From Citricoccus sp. SGAir0253 (lineage in GTDB: Bacteria; Actinomycetota; Actinomycetes; Actinomycetales; Micrococcaceae), in assembly GCF_005877055.1 (NCBI RefSeq), contig NZ_CP039424.1, forward strand, positions 2,356,001-2,420,000: a DNA stretch of 64,000 bases. Reading direction: 5' to 3'. Below, one piece after another: positions 27,761 to 35,898 of the stretch (positions are counted from its first letter, which is position 1; every line of letters begins with the position of its first letter). The notes beneath the pieces were generated by a model that saw only the letters and a list, made by a program, of their open reading frames with translations, was not told the origin of the DNA and did not search any database. Position numbers and translations under genes: made by a program.

Positions 27761-28969
27761 TCAGAGCCCCAGGGACCGCGCGATGAGCATGAGCTGCACC
27801 TCGGTGGTGCCCTCGCCGATCTCGAGGATCTTGGAGTCGCGGTAGTGGCGGGTGACGAGGGACTCGTTCATGAACCCGTAGCCGCCGAACACCTGGGTGG
27901 CGTCCCGCGCGTTGTCCATGGCCGCCTCGCCCGCGATGAGCTTGGCCACGGCCGCCTCCGTCTTGAACGGCTTGCCGGCCAGCATCTTGGCGGCGGCCTC
28001 GTAGTAGGCCAGCCGGGCCGCGTGGGCGCGGGCCTGCATGCGGGCGATCTTGAAGGACACCGCCTGGTTGCTGCCGATGGGCTGGCCGAAGGCCACCCGC
28101 GTCTTCGCGTAGGCCACGGACTCGTCCACGCAGCCCTGCGCGGCGCCGGTGGCCAGGGCGGCGATCGCGATGCGGCCCTCGTCCAGGATGGACAGGAAGT
28201 TGGCGTACCCGCGCCCGCGCTCCCCCAGCAGGTTCTCCTCCGGGACGCGGACGTCGTCGAAGAACAGCGGGTGCGTGTCCGAGGAGTTCCACCCCGCCTT
28301 GTCATAGGCCTGCCCCACGGTGAACCCCGGCGTCCCGGAGGGCACCAGGATCGTGGAGATCTCCTTGGCCGGCGCGCCGTCCCGGCCCGGAACGGTGCCC
28401 GTGACGGCGGTGACCGTGACGAGGCTGGTGATCTCCGTGCCGGAGTTGGTGATGAACTCCTTGGCCCCGTTGATCGTCCACTCGCCCCCGGAGGACACCG
28501 CCGTGGTCTGGGTGCCCCCGGCGTCCGAGCCGCCGTTGGGCTCGGTCAGCCCGAAGCCGGCCAGCCGGCGGCCGGCCACCAGGTCCGGCAGCCAGCGCTG
28601 CTTCTGCTCCTCCGTGCCGAAGCGGTGGATCGGCATGGCGCCGAGGGAGACCCCCGCCTCGAGGGTGATGGCCACGGACTGGTTGACGCGGCCCAGTTCC
28701 TCCAGCGCGAGCGCCAGGGCGAAGTAGTCCCCGCCCATGCCGCCGTACTCCTCGGGGAACGGCAGCCCGAACAGGCCGAGCTCGCCCATCTGGCGGACGA
28801 TGTCCAGCGGGAACTCGTGGCGGGCGTCCAGCTCCGCGGAGACCGGGGCGACGACCTCGTCGGCGAACTCCCGGACGGTCGCGACGAGGTCGCGGTAGTC
28901 CTCGTCCAGCTCGGGGCCGGCCAGGGCCCGGGGCGACGGACGGCGGGTGGCGTGCGGGGCAGTGGTCAT
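27761..28969 (-). CDS. Acyl-CoA dehydrogenase
   Basis: This 402-residue FAD enzyme oxidises an acyl-CoA to the 2-enoyl-CoA. Signature parts are FGLTEPNGGSDAGGTQTTAV (flavin/substrate region, about 140-160), WTINGAKEFITNSG, ERGRGYANFLSILDEGRIAIAALA, FGQPIGSNQAVSFKIA and the C-terminal QVFGGYGFMNE. The GEGTTEVQ near the end places a glutamate at the MCAD/SCAD-type catalytic-base position. The substrate is uncertain; the branched-chain 2-oxoacid dehydrogenase operon 740 bases away suggests branched or short-chain acyl-CoAs. No Shine-Dalgarno site is visible before the ATG. Confidence 0.92.
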   Translation of the reverse strand: MTTAPHATRRPSPRALAGPELDEDYRDLVATVREFADEVVAPVSAELDARHEFPLDIVRQMGELGLFGLPFPEEYGGMGGDYFALALALEELGRVNQSVAITLEAGVSLGAMPIHRFGTEEQKQRWLPDLVAGRRLAGFGLTEPNGGSDAGGTQTTAVSSGGEWTINGAKEFITNSGTEITSLVTVTAVTGTVPGRDGAPAKEISTILVPSGTPGFTVGQAYDKAGWNSSDTHPLFFDDVRVPEENLLGERGRGYANFLSILDEGRIAIAALATGAAQGCVDESVAYAKTRVAFGQPIGSNQAVSFKIARMQARAHAARLAYYEAAAKMLAGKPFKTEAAVAKLIAGEAAMDNARDATQVFGGYGFMNESLVTRHYRDSKILEIGEGTTEVQLMLIARSLGL

Positions 28970-29019
28970 GGAGGGGTCCCGTCATTTCCAGTGAATGGTG
29001 AGTAACCGAATCTGGTGGA

Positions 29020-29049
29020 ATGTTAGCCACGACACATCCCGGGTGTCGA
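29020..29049 (-). promoter_or_regulatory. Promoter of the acyl-CoA dehydrogenase gene
   Basis: Minus strand: -35 TCGACA (29044-29049), spacer 18, -10 TAACAT (29020-29025). It lies in an unusually A+T-rich stretch (28982-29035) of this intergenic region; the leader is about 43 bases. Confidence 0.45.
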
Positions 29050-29213
29050 GGGCCGGGCCCCCGGCGCACGCCACCGACCGTCCCCCGCCCCCCACGCCGC
29101 ACGGGTCTCCGCACCGGCCGGGCGCGCGGGGGACGGCCGGGTTTGCGCGTACAGTGGGTGCGACAGCCGTGGCGGAGCCGGCTTCATCCCGTGACGAGGA
29201 GGTCACCGTTCCC

Positions 29214-29678
29214 GTGCAACTTCGTGAAGTCCGATCCGAGGACCTGGACCGCTTCTTCGAGCACCAGCAGGATCCCGAGGCCAACCAGATGGCCGCGTTC
29301 GCACCCCGCAACCCGCAGGACCGTGGCGTCTTCGACTACCACTGGTCGCGGCTGCTCGAGGACCCGCACGCCGAGGTGCGCACGATCGAGCAGGACGGCG
29401 CGGTGGCCGGCGCCCTCATCGTCTCCGGCATCGGCTCCTCCCCCGAGCTGTCCTTCTGGACGGCCCGCGAGTTCTGGGGCCAGGGCATCACCACCTCGGC
29501 CGTGGACGAGTTCCTGGCCTCCTTCACCGAGCGGCCCCTGAGGGCCCACGTGCCCGTGGACAACGTGGGCTCCCAGAAGATCCTCACCCGCCGCGGCTTC
29601 GCCGTGGTGGGCGAGGACAAGACGTTCTCCAACGCCCGCTCGGAGGTGGTCACCGAGCTGATCATGCAGCTCGGCTGA
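29214..29678 (+). CDS. GNAT family N-acetyltransferase (RimJ/RimL-like)
   Basis: This 154-residue protein has the GNAT layout: LREVRSEDLDRFFEHQ at the start, SFWTAREFWGQGITTSAVDEFL as the acetyl-CoA-binding part, and LRAHVPVDNVGSQKILTRRGFAVVGE before the last strand. It resembles small-molecule or ribosomal-protein acetyltransferases of the Acetyltransf_3 type; the acceptor is unknown. The start is the GTG at 29214, with GAGGAGG eleven bases upstream. It is the first plus-strand gene of the window, divergent from the acyl-CoA dehydrogenase and convergent with the E2 gene. Confidence 0.85.
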   Translation: MQLREVRSEDLDRFFEHQQDPEANQMAAFAPRNPQDRGVFDYHWSRLLEDPHAEVRTIEQDGAVAGALIVSGIGSSPELSFWTAREFWGQGITTSAVDEFLASFTERPLRAHVPVDNVGSQKILTRRGFAVVGEDKTFSNARSEVVTELIMQLG

Positions 29679-29687
29679 CGCCCCGCG

Positions 29688-29705
29688 CCGGCCGGCCCCG
29701 GCCGG
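29688..29705. terminator. Short palindrome between convergent GNAT and E2 genes
   Basis: Two CCGGCCGG arms separated by two bases fill most of the 27-base gap between the converging stop codons. It may act as a bidirectional terminator. Confidence 0.35.
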
Positions 29706-31196
29706 TCAGAACAGCGCCAGCGCCATCCCCGGCGAGGCGAGCACCGTCCCGACGTCGGCCAGGAACCGCGAGCCCTGCTCCCCGTCCACCAGCCGGTGGT
29801 CGAAGGACAGCGAGAGCGTGACCACCTGGCGCAGCGCGACCTCGCCGCGGTGCTCCCACGGCAGGCGCCGCACCTGGCCGACGGCCAGGATGCCCGCCTC
29901 CCCGGGGTTGATGATGGGCGTCCCGGCATCCACGCCGAACACGCCCACGTTCGTGAGGGTGAACGTGCCGCCGGTGAGCTGGTCCGGGGCCAGGGTCCCC
30001 TCGCGCGCGGCGGCGGCCAGTGCCGCGACCGCGCCGGCCAGGCCCGCCAGGTCCAGCGCCTGGGCGTCCTTGACGTTGGGCACCATGAGCCCGCGCGGCG
30101 TCGCCGCGGCGATGCCCAGGTTCACGTAGTTCTGCCGCACGATCCGCCCGTGGGCCTCGTCCCAGCGGGAGTTGAGCTCCGGCGTCCGCTCGAGGGCCAG
30201 GCAGGCCGCCCGCGCCACGAGCGTGAGCGGCGTCAGCCTCAGCCCGTGGAACCGCCGGTCCTGCCGCAGCCCCTCGAGCAGCTCGAGGGATGCCGTGGCG
30301 TCCACCGTGAGGAACTCCGTGACGTGCGGCGCGGTGAAGGCGCTCGCGGTCATCGCGGCGGCCGTGGCCCGGCGGACCGAGCGGATCGGCTCCTCCTCGG
30401 TGCGCGGCCGCCCCCCGAGGGTCCGCGCGGCGCCGGGGGCCGCGGGTCCCGCCGTGGTCCCCGCGCCCGGTCCCGACGCCGGGCGGGCCGCCTCCGCGGC
30501 GCGCGTCACGTCCTCGCGGGTCACCACGCCGCCGGGCCCGGTGCCGGGGACGGCGGCCAGGTCCACGCCGAGGTCCTTCGCGAGCTTGCGCACCGGTGGC
30601 GTGGACCGGGGCCGCTCCCCGGGCACCCCGTCCGCCCCGGGGGCGGGCCCCGGGCCGGGAGCGGGTGCCGGCGCGGGGGCGGAACCGGGCGCCGGGGCGG
30701 GTGCCGGCGCGGCCAGGACCGCGGCCCCGTTCCGTGCCGCGGTGCCGTCCGCGATCGCGCCGCCGCCCGCGGCCGGCACCGTCCGGGGCCTGCGGGCCGG
30801 CCGGCCGGCGCCCTCCGCGGCCGCGCCGTAGCCGACCAGCGTCGGCACGCGGCCGCCGGGCCGGACGGGGGCGGCGCCCTCGGCGGACGCCCCCTCGCCG
30901 GTCGCCCCCTCGGCCGCCGCCTCCGGCGACCGGTCGCCGTCGGGCGCGCCCGGCAGGTCGAAGGACACGATGGGCGCACCGACCGGGACCACGTCCCCGG
31001 GGCCGCCGTGCAGCTCCGCGATGGTGCCGGCGAACGGGCTCGAGAGCTCGACGACCGCCTTGGCCGTCTCGACCTCCGCGAGGACCTGGTTGACCTCGAC
31101 CGTGTCCCCCACGGACACCTTCCACTGGACCAGCTCGGACTCGGTGAGCCCCTCGCCCAGGTCGGGCAGGGTGAAGACCTTCAGCATCTCAGGCAC
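29706..31196 (-). CDS. bkdC: Branched-chain 2-oxoacid dehydrogenase E2 (dihydrolipoamide acyltransferase)
   Basis: This 496-residue core subunit transfers the acyl group from E1 to CoA. The N-terminal lipoyl domain (about 5-80) has the lipoylated lysine K46 in VETAKAVVE. A very long Ala/Pro/Gly linker (about 85-197) follows. A peripheral-subunit-binding domain (about 198-232, PVRKLAKDLGVDLAAVPGTG) and a catalytic domain ending in SFDHRLVDGEQG come next. The GTG start overlaps the E1beta stop by 8 bases; an ATG three codons later is an alternative. No E3 gene is present, so Lpd must be supplied from elsewhere. Confidence 0.92.
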   Translation of the reverse strand: MPEMLKVFTLPDLGEGLTESELVQWKVSVGDTVEVNQVLAEVETAKAVVELSSPFAGTIAELHGGPGDVVPVGAPIVSFDLPGAPDGDRSPEAAAEGATGEGASAEGAAPVRPGGRVPTLVGYGAAAEGAGRPARRPRTVPAAGGGAIADGTAARNGAAVLAAPAPAPAPGSAPAPAPAPGPGPAPGADGVPGERPRSTPPVRKLAKDLGVDLAAVPGTGPGGVVTREDVTRAAEAARPASGPGAGTTAGPAAPGAARTLGGRPRTEEEPIRSVRRATAAAMTASAFTAPHVTEFLTVDATASLELLEGLRQDRRFHGLRLTPLTLVARAACLALERTPELNSRWDEAHGRIVRQNYVNLGIAAATPRGLMVPNVKDAQALDLAGLAGAVAALAAAAREGTLAPDQLTGGTFTLTNVGVFGVDAGTPIINPGEAGILAVGQVRRLPWEHRGEVALRQVVTLSLSFDHRLVDGEQGSRFLADVGTVLASPGMALALF

Positions 31197-32247
31197 GCTC
31201 CGTTCCGTCCGCGGCCGCCAGGGGTCGGGGCGGGGCGAAGGGGTCGAGGGAATCCAGCGAGTTGGGCCGGCCGAGCACCCAGTCCACCCCGTCCAGGATC
31301 CGGTCCAGGTCCGGGACGTGGTGGTGCTCGAGCTTGGCCGGCGGGTAGGGGATGTCGAAGCCGGTGACCCGCACGGGGGCGTGCTCGAGCCAGTGGAAGC
31401 ACCGCTCGGTCACGGTGGCCGCGATCTCGGCGCCCAGTCCCCCGGTGCGTCCGGCCTCGTGGGCGACGACGAGCCGCCCGGTGCGGCGCACCGAGGCCTC
31501 GATGAGCCCGTAGTCGACCGGGGCCAGGGAGCGCAGGTCGATGACCTCGATCGAGATCCCCTCCGCGGCGGCCGCCTCGGCCGCCTGCAGGCATGTCCTG
31601 ACGAGCGGCCCGTAGGCCACGAGCGTCACGTCCGTGCCGGGGGCCGCGGTCGCCGCCGGGCCGAGGGGGCGCAGCGGGGCGGCCAGGTCGACCGGGCCGC
31701 GGTCGTGGTACCGGCGCTTGGGCTCGAGGTAAACCACGGGGTCGTCGCTGGCGATGGCCGCGCGGATGAGGTCGAACCCCTCCTGGGGCGTGGACGGGGA
31801 GACCACGCGCAGCCCGGCGGTGTGGACGAAGTAGGCCTCCGGTGACTCGGAGTGGTGCTCCGGGGAGCCGATGCCGCCGCCGAACGGGATCCGGATGGTC
31901 AGCGGCATCCGCACGGCGCCGCCGGTGCGGAAGTGCGTCTTGGCCACCTGCGAGACGATCTGGTCGAAGGAGGGGTAGACGAAGCCGTCGAACTGGATCT
32001 CCACCACCGGCCGGTAGCCGGCGTAGGCCAGGCCGACGGCCGTGCCCATGATGCCGGACTCGGCCAGCGGCGTGTCCACGACCCGGTCCCGGCCGAACTC
32101 CTCCATCAGCCCGTCGGTGATGCGGAAGACCCCGCCGAGCGTGCCGATGTCCTCGCCCATGAGCACCACCTTCTCGTCCGCGGCGAGCGCCGCGCGCAGC
32201 CCGGCCGTGATGGCCTTGCCGAAGGCGAGGTCCTGCGTGGCGCTCAT
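31189..32247 (-). CDS. bkdB: 2-oxoacid dehydrogenase E1 beta subunit
   Basis: This 352-residue transketolase-like subunit has LMGEDIGTLGGVFRITDGL near the start, RVVDTPLAESGIMGTAVGLA, then RMPLTIRIPFGGGIGSPEHHSES and DLRSLAPVDYGLIEASVRRTG. It pairs with E1alpha to decarboxylate a 2-oxoacid with thiamine diphosphate. The ATG at 32247 overlaps the E1alpha stop as ATGA. Actinobacteria usually use a homodimeric AceE for pyruvate, so the heterotetrameric E1 here is more probably the branched-chain enzyme; a pyruvate role cannot be excluded. Confidence 0.93.
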   Translation of the reverse strand: MSATQDLAFGKAITAGLRAALAADEKVVLMGEDIGTLGGVFRITDGLMEEFGRDRVVDTPLAESGIMGTAVGLAYAGYRPVVEIQFDGFVYPSFDQIVSQVAKTHFRTGGAVRMPLTIRIPFGGGIGSPEHHSESPEAYFVHTAGLRVVSPSTPQEGFDLIRAAIASDDPVVYLEPKRRYHDRGPVDLAAPLRPLGPAATAAPGTDVTLVAYGPLVRTCLQAAEAAAAEGISIEVIDLRSLAPVDYGLIEASVRRTGRLVVAHEAGRTGGLGAEIAATVTERCFHWLEHAPVRVTGFDIPYPPAKLEHHHVPDLDRILDGVDWVLGRPNSLDSLDPFAPPRPLAAADGTERA

Positions 32248-33434
32248 CGCGACCCCTCCCGCGGCCGGGCGTCCAGCTGCTCGCCGTCGAACTGCGCCAG
32301 GTACAGGCGGTAGTGCTCGCGCTGGCGCTCGAGCTCGTGGTGCGGCTCGGCGTAGACGTGCTCGAACAGCGCCTCGGGGCCCGGGTCGGTGATCTCCGCG
32401 AGCCCGGCGCGCAACCGCGCCGCCATCTCGTCCGCGGCCCGCCCGGACTCCTCGCGGACCGCCTCGACCGTCAGTCCGGGGCCGGCGTCGCCGTCCGGGG
32501 AGGCCTCCGGCAGCAGGGCGGCCAGGTGGGCCTCGACCCGGTCGATCGGGTCCTTCGCCCGCCAGGCCTCGACCTCCTCGGCGGAACGGTAGCGGGTGGG
32601 GTCGTCCGCGGTGGTGTGCGGTCCCATGCGGTACGTGACGGCCTCGATGAAGGTGGGGCCGCCGCCGTTGCGGGCCCGCTCCAGTGCGCGGCGGGTGGCC
32701 GCCATGACGGCCAGCACGTCGTTGCCGTCCACCCGCATGGCCGGGATGCCGAAGCCCCAGGGCCGGTCCGCGATGTGCCGCCGGGCCTGCAGGGACACGG
32801 GCTCGGAGATGGCCCACTGGTTGTTCTGGCAGAGGAAGACCACGGGCGCGTGGAAGCTCGCGGCGAAGACCATGGCCTCGTTGACGTCGCCCTGGCTCGT
32901 GGCGCCGTCCCCGAAGTAGGCCAGCGTGACCGCGGTGGAGGCGTCCCGCTGCTGGCCCATCGCGTGGCCGACGGCGTGCAGGGACTGGGCGCCGATGATG
33001 ATCTGCTGCGCGGCGAGGTTGACCTCCCGGGGGTCCCAGCCGGCGTAGGTGGACCCCCGCCACAGCCGGACCAGGCCGAGCGGGTCCACGCCGCGCAGGT
33101 AGGCCACGCCGTTCTCCCGGTAGGAGGGGAAGACGAAGTCCTCGGCGTGCAGCGCGGCCGCCGAGCCGACCTGGGCGGCCTCCTGGCCCAGCAGCGGCGG
33201 CCACAGGGCGAGCTCGCCCTGGCGCTGCAGGTGGGTGCACTCCGTGTCCAGCCGGCGGATCACGACCATGTCCCGGTGCAGCTCCGCGAGCCGCCGCGGC
33301 GTCAGGTCCTCGAGCCAGGGATCCAGGTCGTGGTCCGGACGGCGGTGGCCCTCCGGGGTGAGGACCTGGTGCAGGTCCGGCTCGGGCACGTGCGGCATGC
33401 CGGTGGGCGGGGTGTTCAGGCTGACCGATCCCAT
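32244..33434 (-). CDS. bkdA: 2-oxoacid dehydrogenase E1 alpha subunit
   Basis: This 396-residue subunit binds thiamine diphosphate through the motif GDGATSQGDVNEAM (residues 175-188) ending in CQNN (202-205). QEAAQVGSAAAL, FPSYRENGVAYLRG and TYRMGPHTTADDPTRYR are further family features. The N-terminal 40 residues are a variable extension. The ATG follows GAGGAGG at five bases. It is the first gene of the bkdA-bkdB-bkdC operon, read away from a divergent Lrp/AsnC regulator whose intergenic region holds a dyad over the operon's -10. Confidence 0.93.
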   Translation of the reverse strand: MGSVSLNTPPTGMPHVPEPDLHQVLTPEGHRRPDHDLDPWLEDLTPRRLAELHRDMVVIRRLDTECTHLQRQGELALWPPLLGQEAAQVGSAAALHAEDFVFPSYRENGVAYLRGVDPLGLVRLWRGSTYAGWDPREVNLAAQQIIIGAQSLHAVGHAMGQQRDASTAVTLAYFGDGATSQGDVNEAMVFAASFHAPVVFLCQNNQWAISEPVSLQARRHIADRPWGFGIPAMRVDGNDVLAVMAATRRALERARNGGGPTFIEAVTYRMGPHTTADDPTRYRSAEEVEAWRAKDPIDRVEAHLAALLPEASPDGDAGPGLTVEAVREESGRAADEMAARLRAGLAEITDPGPEALFEHVYAEPHHELERQREHYRLYLAQFDGEQLDARPREGSR

Positions 33435-33516
33435 GGGTTCCTCCTCGAACGGACCGGTCAGCGGGTGGGTGACCGGCCCTCGCCGTGGATGCGGCCAGGA
33501 TGTCGGCCGCGTTGGT

Positions 33517-33534
33517 GTGTGATGCTAGTCACAC
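33517..33534. promoter_or_regulatory. Dyad operator candidate between bkdA and the Lrp/AsnC gene
   Basis: GTGTGA and TCACAC are perfect inverted 6-bp arms around TGCTAG. The dyad covers the -10 of the bkd promoter. Lrp/AsnC proteins bind such 15-18 bp dyads and commonly control the adjacent divergent operon, so this is the probable regulator site. Confidence 0.55.
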
Positions 33535-33550
33535 TGACAGCGGTGCACAA
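33522..33550 (-). promoter_or_regulatory. Promoter of the bkdABC operon
   Basis: Minus strand: -35 TTGTGC (33545-33550), spacer of 17, -10 TAGCAT (33522-33527). Leader about 80 bases to the bkdA ATG. Confidence 0.5.
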
Positions 33551-33552
33551 GG

Positions 33553-33558
33553 TATGCT
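33553..33558 (+). promoter_or_regulatory. Candidate -10 of the Lrp/AsnC regulator gene
   Basis: TATGCT on the plus strand; the leader to the ATG at 33618 would be about 53 bases. The dyad lies just upstream, so autoregulation is possible. Confidence 0.35.
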
Positions 33559-33617
33559 CTTCGCAGTGGGCATCCTGCCCGCCGCAACCCCGTGACACCC
33601 CCGAGGAGTTGGGCATC

Positions 33618-34112
33618 ATGCGTACCCTGGACGCCACCGACCTGAGGATCCTGGCCGCCCTGTCCGCCTTGCCCGACGCCACCACGGTCGCGCTCGCCCA
33701 GCACCTGGGGATCTCCCGCAACACCGCCCAGGCCCGGCTCGCCCGGCTCACGGCGGACGGGGTGTTCGGCCCGTTCGAGCGGCGCATCAGCCTGGAGGCG
33801 CTCGGGCACCCGCTCACCGCGTTCGTGCAGGTGCACGTGCACCAGCAGCGGCTCACCTCGATCACCGAGGCCCTGGCCCGGATCCCGGAGGTGGTGCAGG
33901 CCCATGGGCTCACCGGCTCGGCGGACGTGCTCGCCCGGGTGGCGGCGCGCAGCGCGGAGGACCTGTTCCGCATCCACACGCGGATCCTGGCGATCGAGGG
34001 GGTGGAGCGGGCGGACACCTCCCTGGCCATGGCCGAGCTCGTGCCCTGGCGCACCGTGCCGCTCGTCGAGTCCCTGCTCGACGGCGAGGCCGGCGAGGCG
34101 GCACGGGGCTAG
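33618..34112 (+). CDS. Lrp/AsnC family transcriptional regulator
   Basis: This 164-residue protein has an N-terminal winged helix-turn-helix (LDATDLRILAALSALP, TVALAQHLGISRNTAQARLARLTADGV) and a C-terminal RAM/AsnC ligand-binding domain (about 65-150, AFVQVHVHQQ, VVQAHGLTGSADVLARVAARS). The ATG has GAGGAG ten bases upstream. Divergent orientation to bkdABC matches BkdR-type regulators that sense branched-chain amino acids. The ligand is inferred from context only. A long hairpin begins at its stop codon. Confidence 0.92.
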   Translation: MRTLDATDLRILAALSALPDATTVALAQHLGISRNTAQARLARLTADGVFGPFERRISLEALGHPLTAFVQVHVHQQRLTSITEALARIPEVVQAHGLTGSADVLARVAARSAEDLFRIHTRILAIEGVERADTSLAMAELVPWRTVPLVESLLDGEAGEAARG

Positions 34113-34181
34113 GCCCCCGGCGAGGCGCGGCCTGCGAGGCGGAGCCGACGCGGCGGAACCTGCGAGGCGGAGCCGGGGGCC
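34112..34181. terminator. Bidirectional terminator-like hairpin with internal direct repeat
   Basis: Arms GGCCCCCGGC (34112-34121) and GCCGGGGGCC (34172-34181) enclose 50 bases that contain a 17-bp direct repeat (34131-34147 and 34159-34175). It fills the gap between the convergent Lrp and DivIVA-like genes. Confidence 0.55.
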
Positions 34182-34187
34182 CGCCGG

Positions 34188-34796
34188 CTAGTCGTCGAAG
34201 ACGGCCAGGACGTCGATCGCGGCGTCCAGGAAGGCGTCGACCTGGGCCTCCTCGTAGCCCTCGGGACCGGCCGCGCCGAACACGGCCAGCCGCACGTCGT
34301 CCACGCCGAGGCCGTCCCGGCGCTCGAGCCGCGCCAGGAGGCGGTGGCACAGGGCGTCGACGTCGGCCGGGGCGTAGGCGGTGGCATCCGCCCGGGTGGG
34401 GCGGCGGAAGCGCTGGCCGTCCGGCCGCTCGAGGCGGCCACGGAGGATCTCCACGGACCCCTCGACCCGCGCCCGCCAGGCCTCCTCGCCCTCGGCGCGG
34501 ATGCGCGCCTCGCGCTCCGCCTGGGCCAGCGCGTCCTCGAGGCGGTCGAGCACCTCGTCCACCTGGTCGGCGGCATAGCCGCCCCTGACGGCGTCGAAGG
34601 TGATGCGACGGATGTCGGCCGAGCGCAGGCCGCCGGCGCCCTCGTAGGCCACGCGGGCCCGGCGCATGAACTCGTCGACCTGGCGCCGGTGGTAGCCGTA
34701 GGTCTCCCGGGACACCACGTCGAAGGGCTGCCGGTCGGCGGAGGCCATCACCTGCTGCTTCAGGCCGGCGGTGTCCCGCCGCGTGCCGTGGATCAT
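34188..34796 (-). CDS. DivIVA-domain protein with internally duplicated modules
   Basis: This 202-residue predicted cytoplasmic protein contains four copies of a Y-x4-VD-x-F/L motif: GYHRRQVDEFM (34-44), GYAADQVDEVL (73-83), AYAPADVDALC (140-150) and GYEEAQVDAFL (180-190). The second and fourth are preceded by DIR/DVR-x3-F, as in DivI1A domains. The arrangement is A-B-A-B, a duplication of a unit of about 100 residues, and there is no long coiled coil as in Wag31. It may bind curved membrane or a DivIVA partner; function is not established. The ATG at 34796 has AAGGAG eight bases upstream. Confidence 0.82.
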   Translation of the reverse strand: MIHGTRRDTAGLKQQVMASADRQPFDVVSRETYGYHRRQVDEFMRRARVAYEGAGGLRSADIRRITFDAVRGGYAADQVDEVLDRLEDALAQAEREARIRAEGEEAWRARVEGSVEILRGRLERPDGQRFRRPTRADATAYAPADVDALCHRLLARLERRDGLGVDDVRLAVFGAAGPEGYEEAQVDAFLDAAIDVLAVFDD

Positions 34797-34971
34797 CGGG
34801 GAGGCTCCTTCTGCCGCTGTCCGGTGCGCCGTGCTGGGCCGCGGGCACGGGCTCCCGCGGACGAGTCCATCGTAGCCAGCCGGGGGTTCGCGGCCGGGCA
34901 GGCGGGGCCGGAGGGCCCGGCGGGCTCCCGGGGCGGACCGGGGCACCGGGGCGGGGCGCCGCCGTCGGGCC
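34797..34971. other. Intergenic region between DivIVA-like gene and cdsA
   Basis: 175 bases without a gene. A minus-strand TACGAT (34869-34874) is a candidate -10 for the DivIVA-like gene. No other structure stands out. Confidence 0.4.
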
Positions 34972-35883
34972 TCAGACGAAGGGCAGGGCGAAGACCATGT
35001 AGGCCACCGGCGCGGAGAACACGAGCGAGTCGAGCCGGTCCATGGCCCCTCCGTGGCCCGGCAGCATGGAGCCCATGTCCTTGATGTTGAGCTCCCGCTT
35101 GACCATGGACTCGGCGAAGTCGCCCGCCGTGGCGGAGGCGACCGTCAGCACGCCGAGCAGGCTCCCGACCCACCACGGGTGGTCCAGCAGCAGGTCCACG
35201 GCGAGGGTGCCGACCACGACGGACCCGGCCACCGACCCGGCGAAGCCCTCCCACGACTTCTTGGGGCTGATCTTCGGCGCCATGGGGTGCCGGCCGAGCG
35301 TGGCGCCGACGAGGTAGCCGAAGGTGTCGTTGGCCACGACCATCAGCAGCATGCACGCCACCATGAGGTTGCCGTCCTGCTGGCGCAGCAGGGCGACCGC
35401 GAAGGAGAGCAGGAACGGCACCCACATGAGGATGAACACGGAGACGAGCACCGACTCCCCCCGCGCGGGCAGGTCCCGCACCACGGCCCAGGCCAGCACG
35501 AGCAGGACCGTGGCGAGCAGGGCGAGCACGAGTGCCTCCGTGCCGCCGGCGAAGGCGGCCATCGGCATGGCGACGGCCCCGGCCCACAGCGGGACGCGGG
35601 GGATGTCCAGCCCCCGCCGGGAGATGGCGCTGGCCGTCTCCGTCACGCCGAGCAGCAGCAGGGCGACGACGAGGACGGCCAGGGCCACGGGCAGCCACAC
35701 CAGCCCGACGAGCGCGCCGCCGAGCAGCAACAGGCCGACGGTGATGGCCGCGGGCAGGTTGCGCCCGGCCTTGGCCGTGCGGGCCCGGGCGGCCTCCCGC
35801 TCCCGCCGCTGCCGCCGGGTCTGCGGCGGCCCGGGGACCGGCGCCGGGGCGAGCCCGGTGGGGGCGGGGGGTTCGGACGTCAT
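34972..35883 (-). CDS. cdsA: Phosphatidate cytidylyltransferase (CDP-diacylglycerol synthase)
   Basis: This 303-residue integral membrane enzyme makes CDP-diacylglycerol from phosphatidic acid and CTP, the entry to phospholipid head-group synthesis. The CDS signature near the C-terminus is S-x2-KR-x4-KD-x2-G-x3-PGHGG-x2-DR-x-D, visible as KRELNIKDMG then LPGHGGAMDRLDS. About eight helices lie between residues 45 and 300, and a Pro-rich, Arg-rich cytoplasmic leader precedes them. It follows frr by 15 bases and is part of the rpsB-tsf-pyrH-frr-cdsA series. Confidence 0.96.
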   Translation of the reverse strand: MTSEPPAPTGLAPAPVPGPPQTRRQRREREAARARTAKAGRNLPAAITVGLLLLGGALVGLVWLPVALAVLVVALLLLGVTETASAISRRGLDIPRVPLWAGAVAMPMAAFAGGTEALVLALLATVLLVLAWAVVRDLPARGESVLVSVFILMWVPFLLSFAVALLRQQDGNLMVACMLLMVVANDTFGYLVGATLGRHPMAPKISPKKSWEGFAGSVAGSVVVGTLAVDLLLDHPWWVGSLLGVLTVASATAGDFAESMVKRELNIKDMGSMLPGHGGAMDRLDSLVFSAPVAYMVFALPFV

Positions 35884-35898
35884 GGTGTGCCGGCCTGC

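Noticed and set aside
31189-33434. Pyruvate dehydrogenase E1 (PdhA/PdhB) instead of a branched-chain enzyme
   Set aside because: Sequence motifs alone do not decide. Actinobacteria usually employ homodimeric AceE for pyruvate, and the Lrp-type regulator and acyl-CoA dehydrogenase nearby favour branched-chain acids, so this alternative is only less likely.
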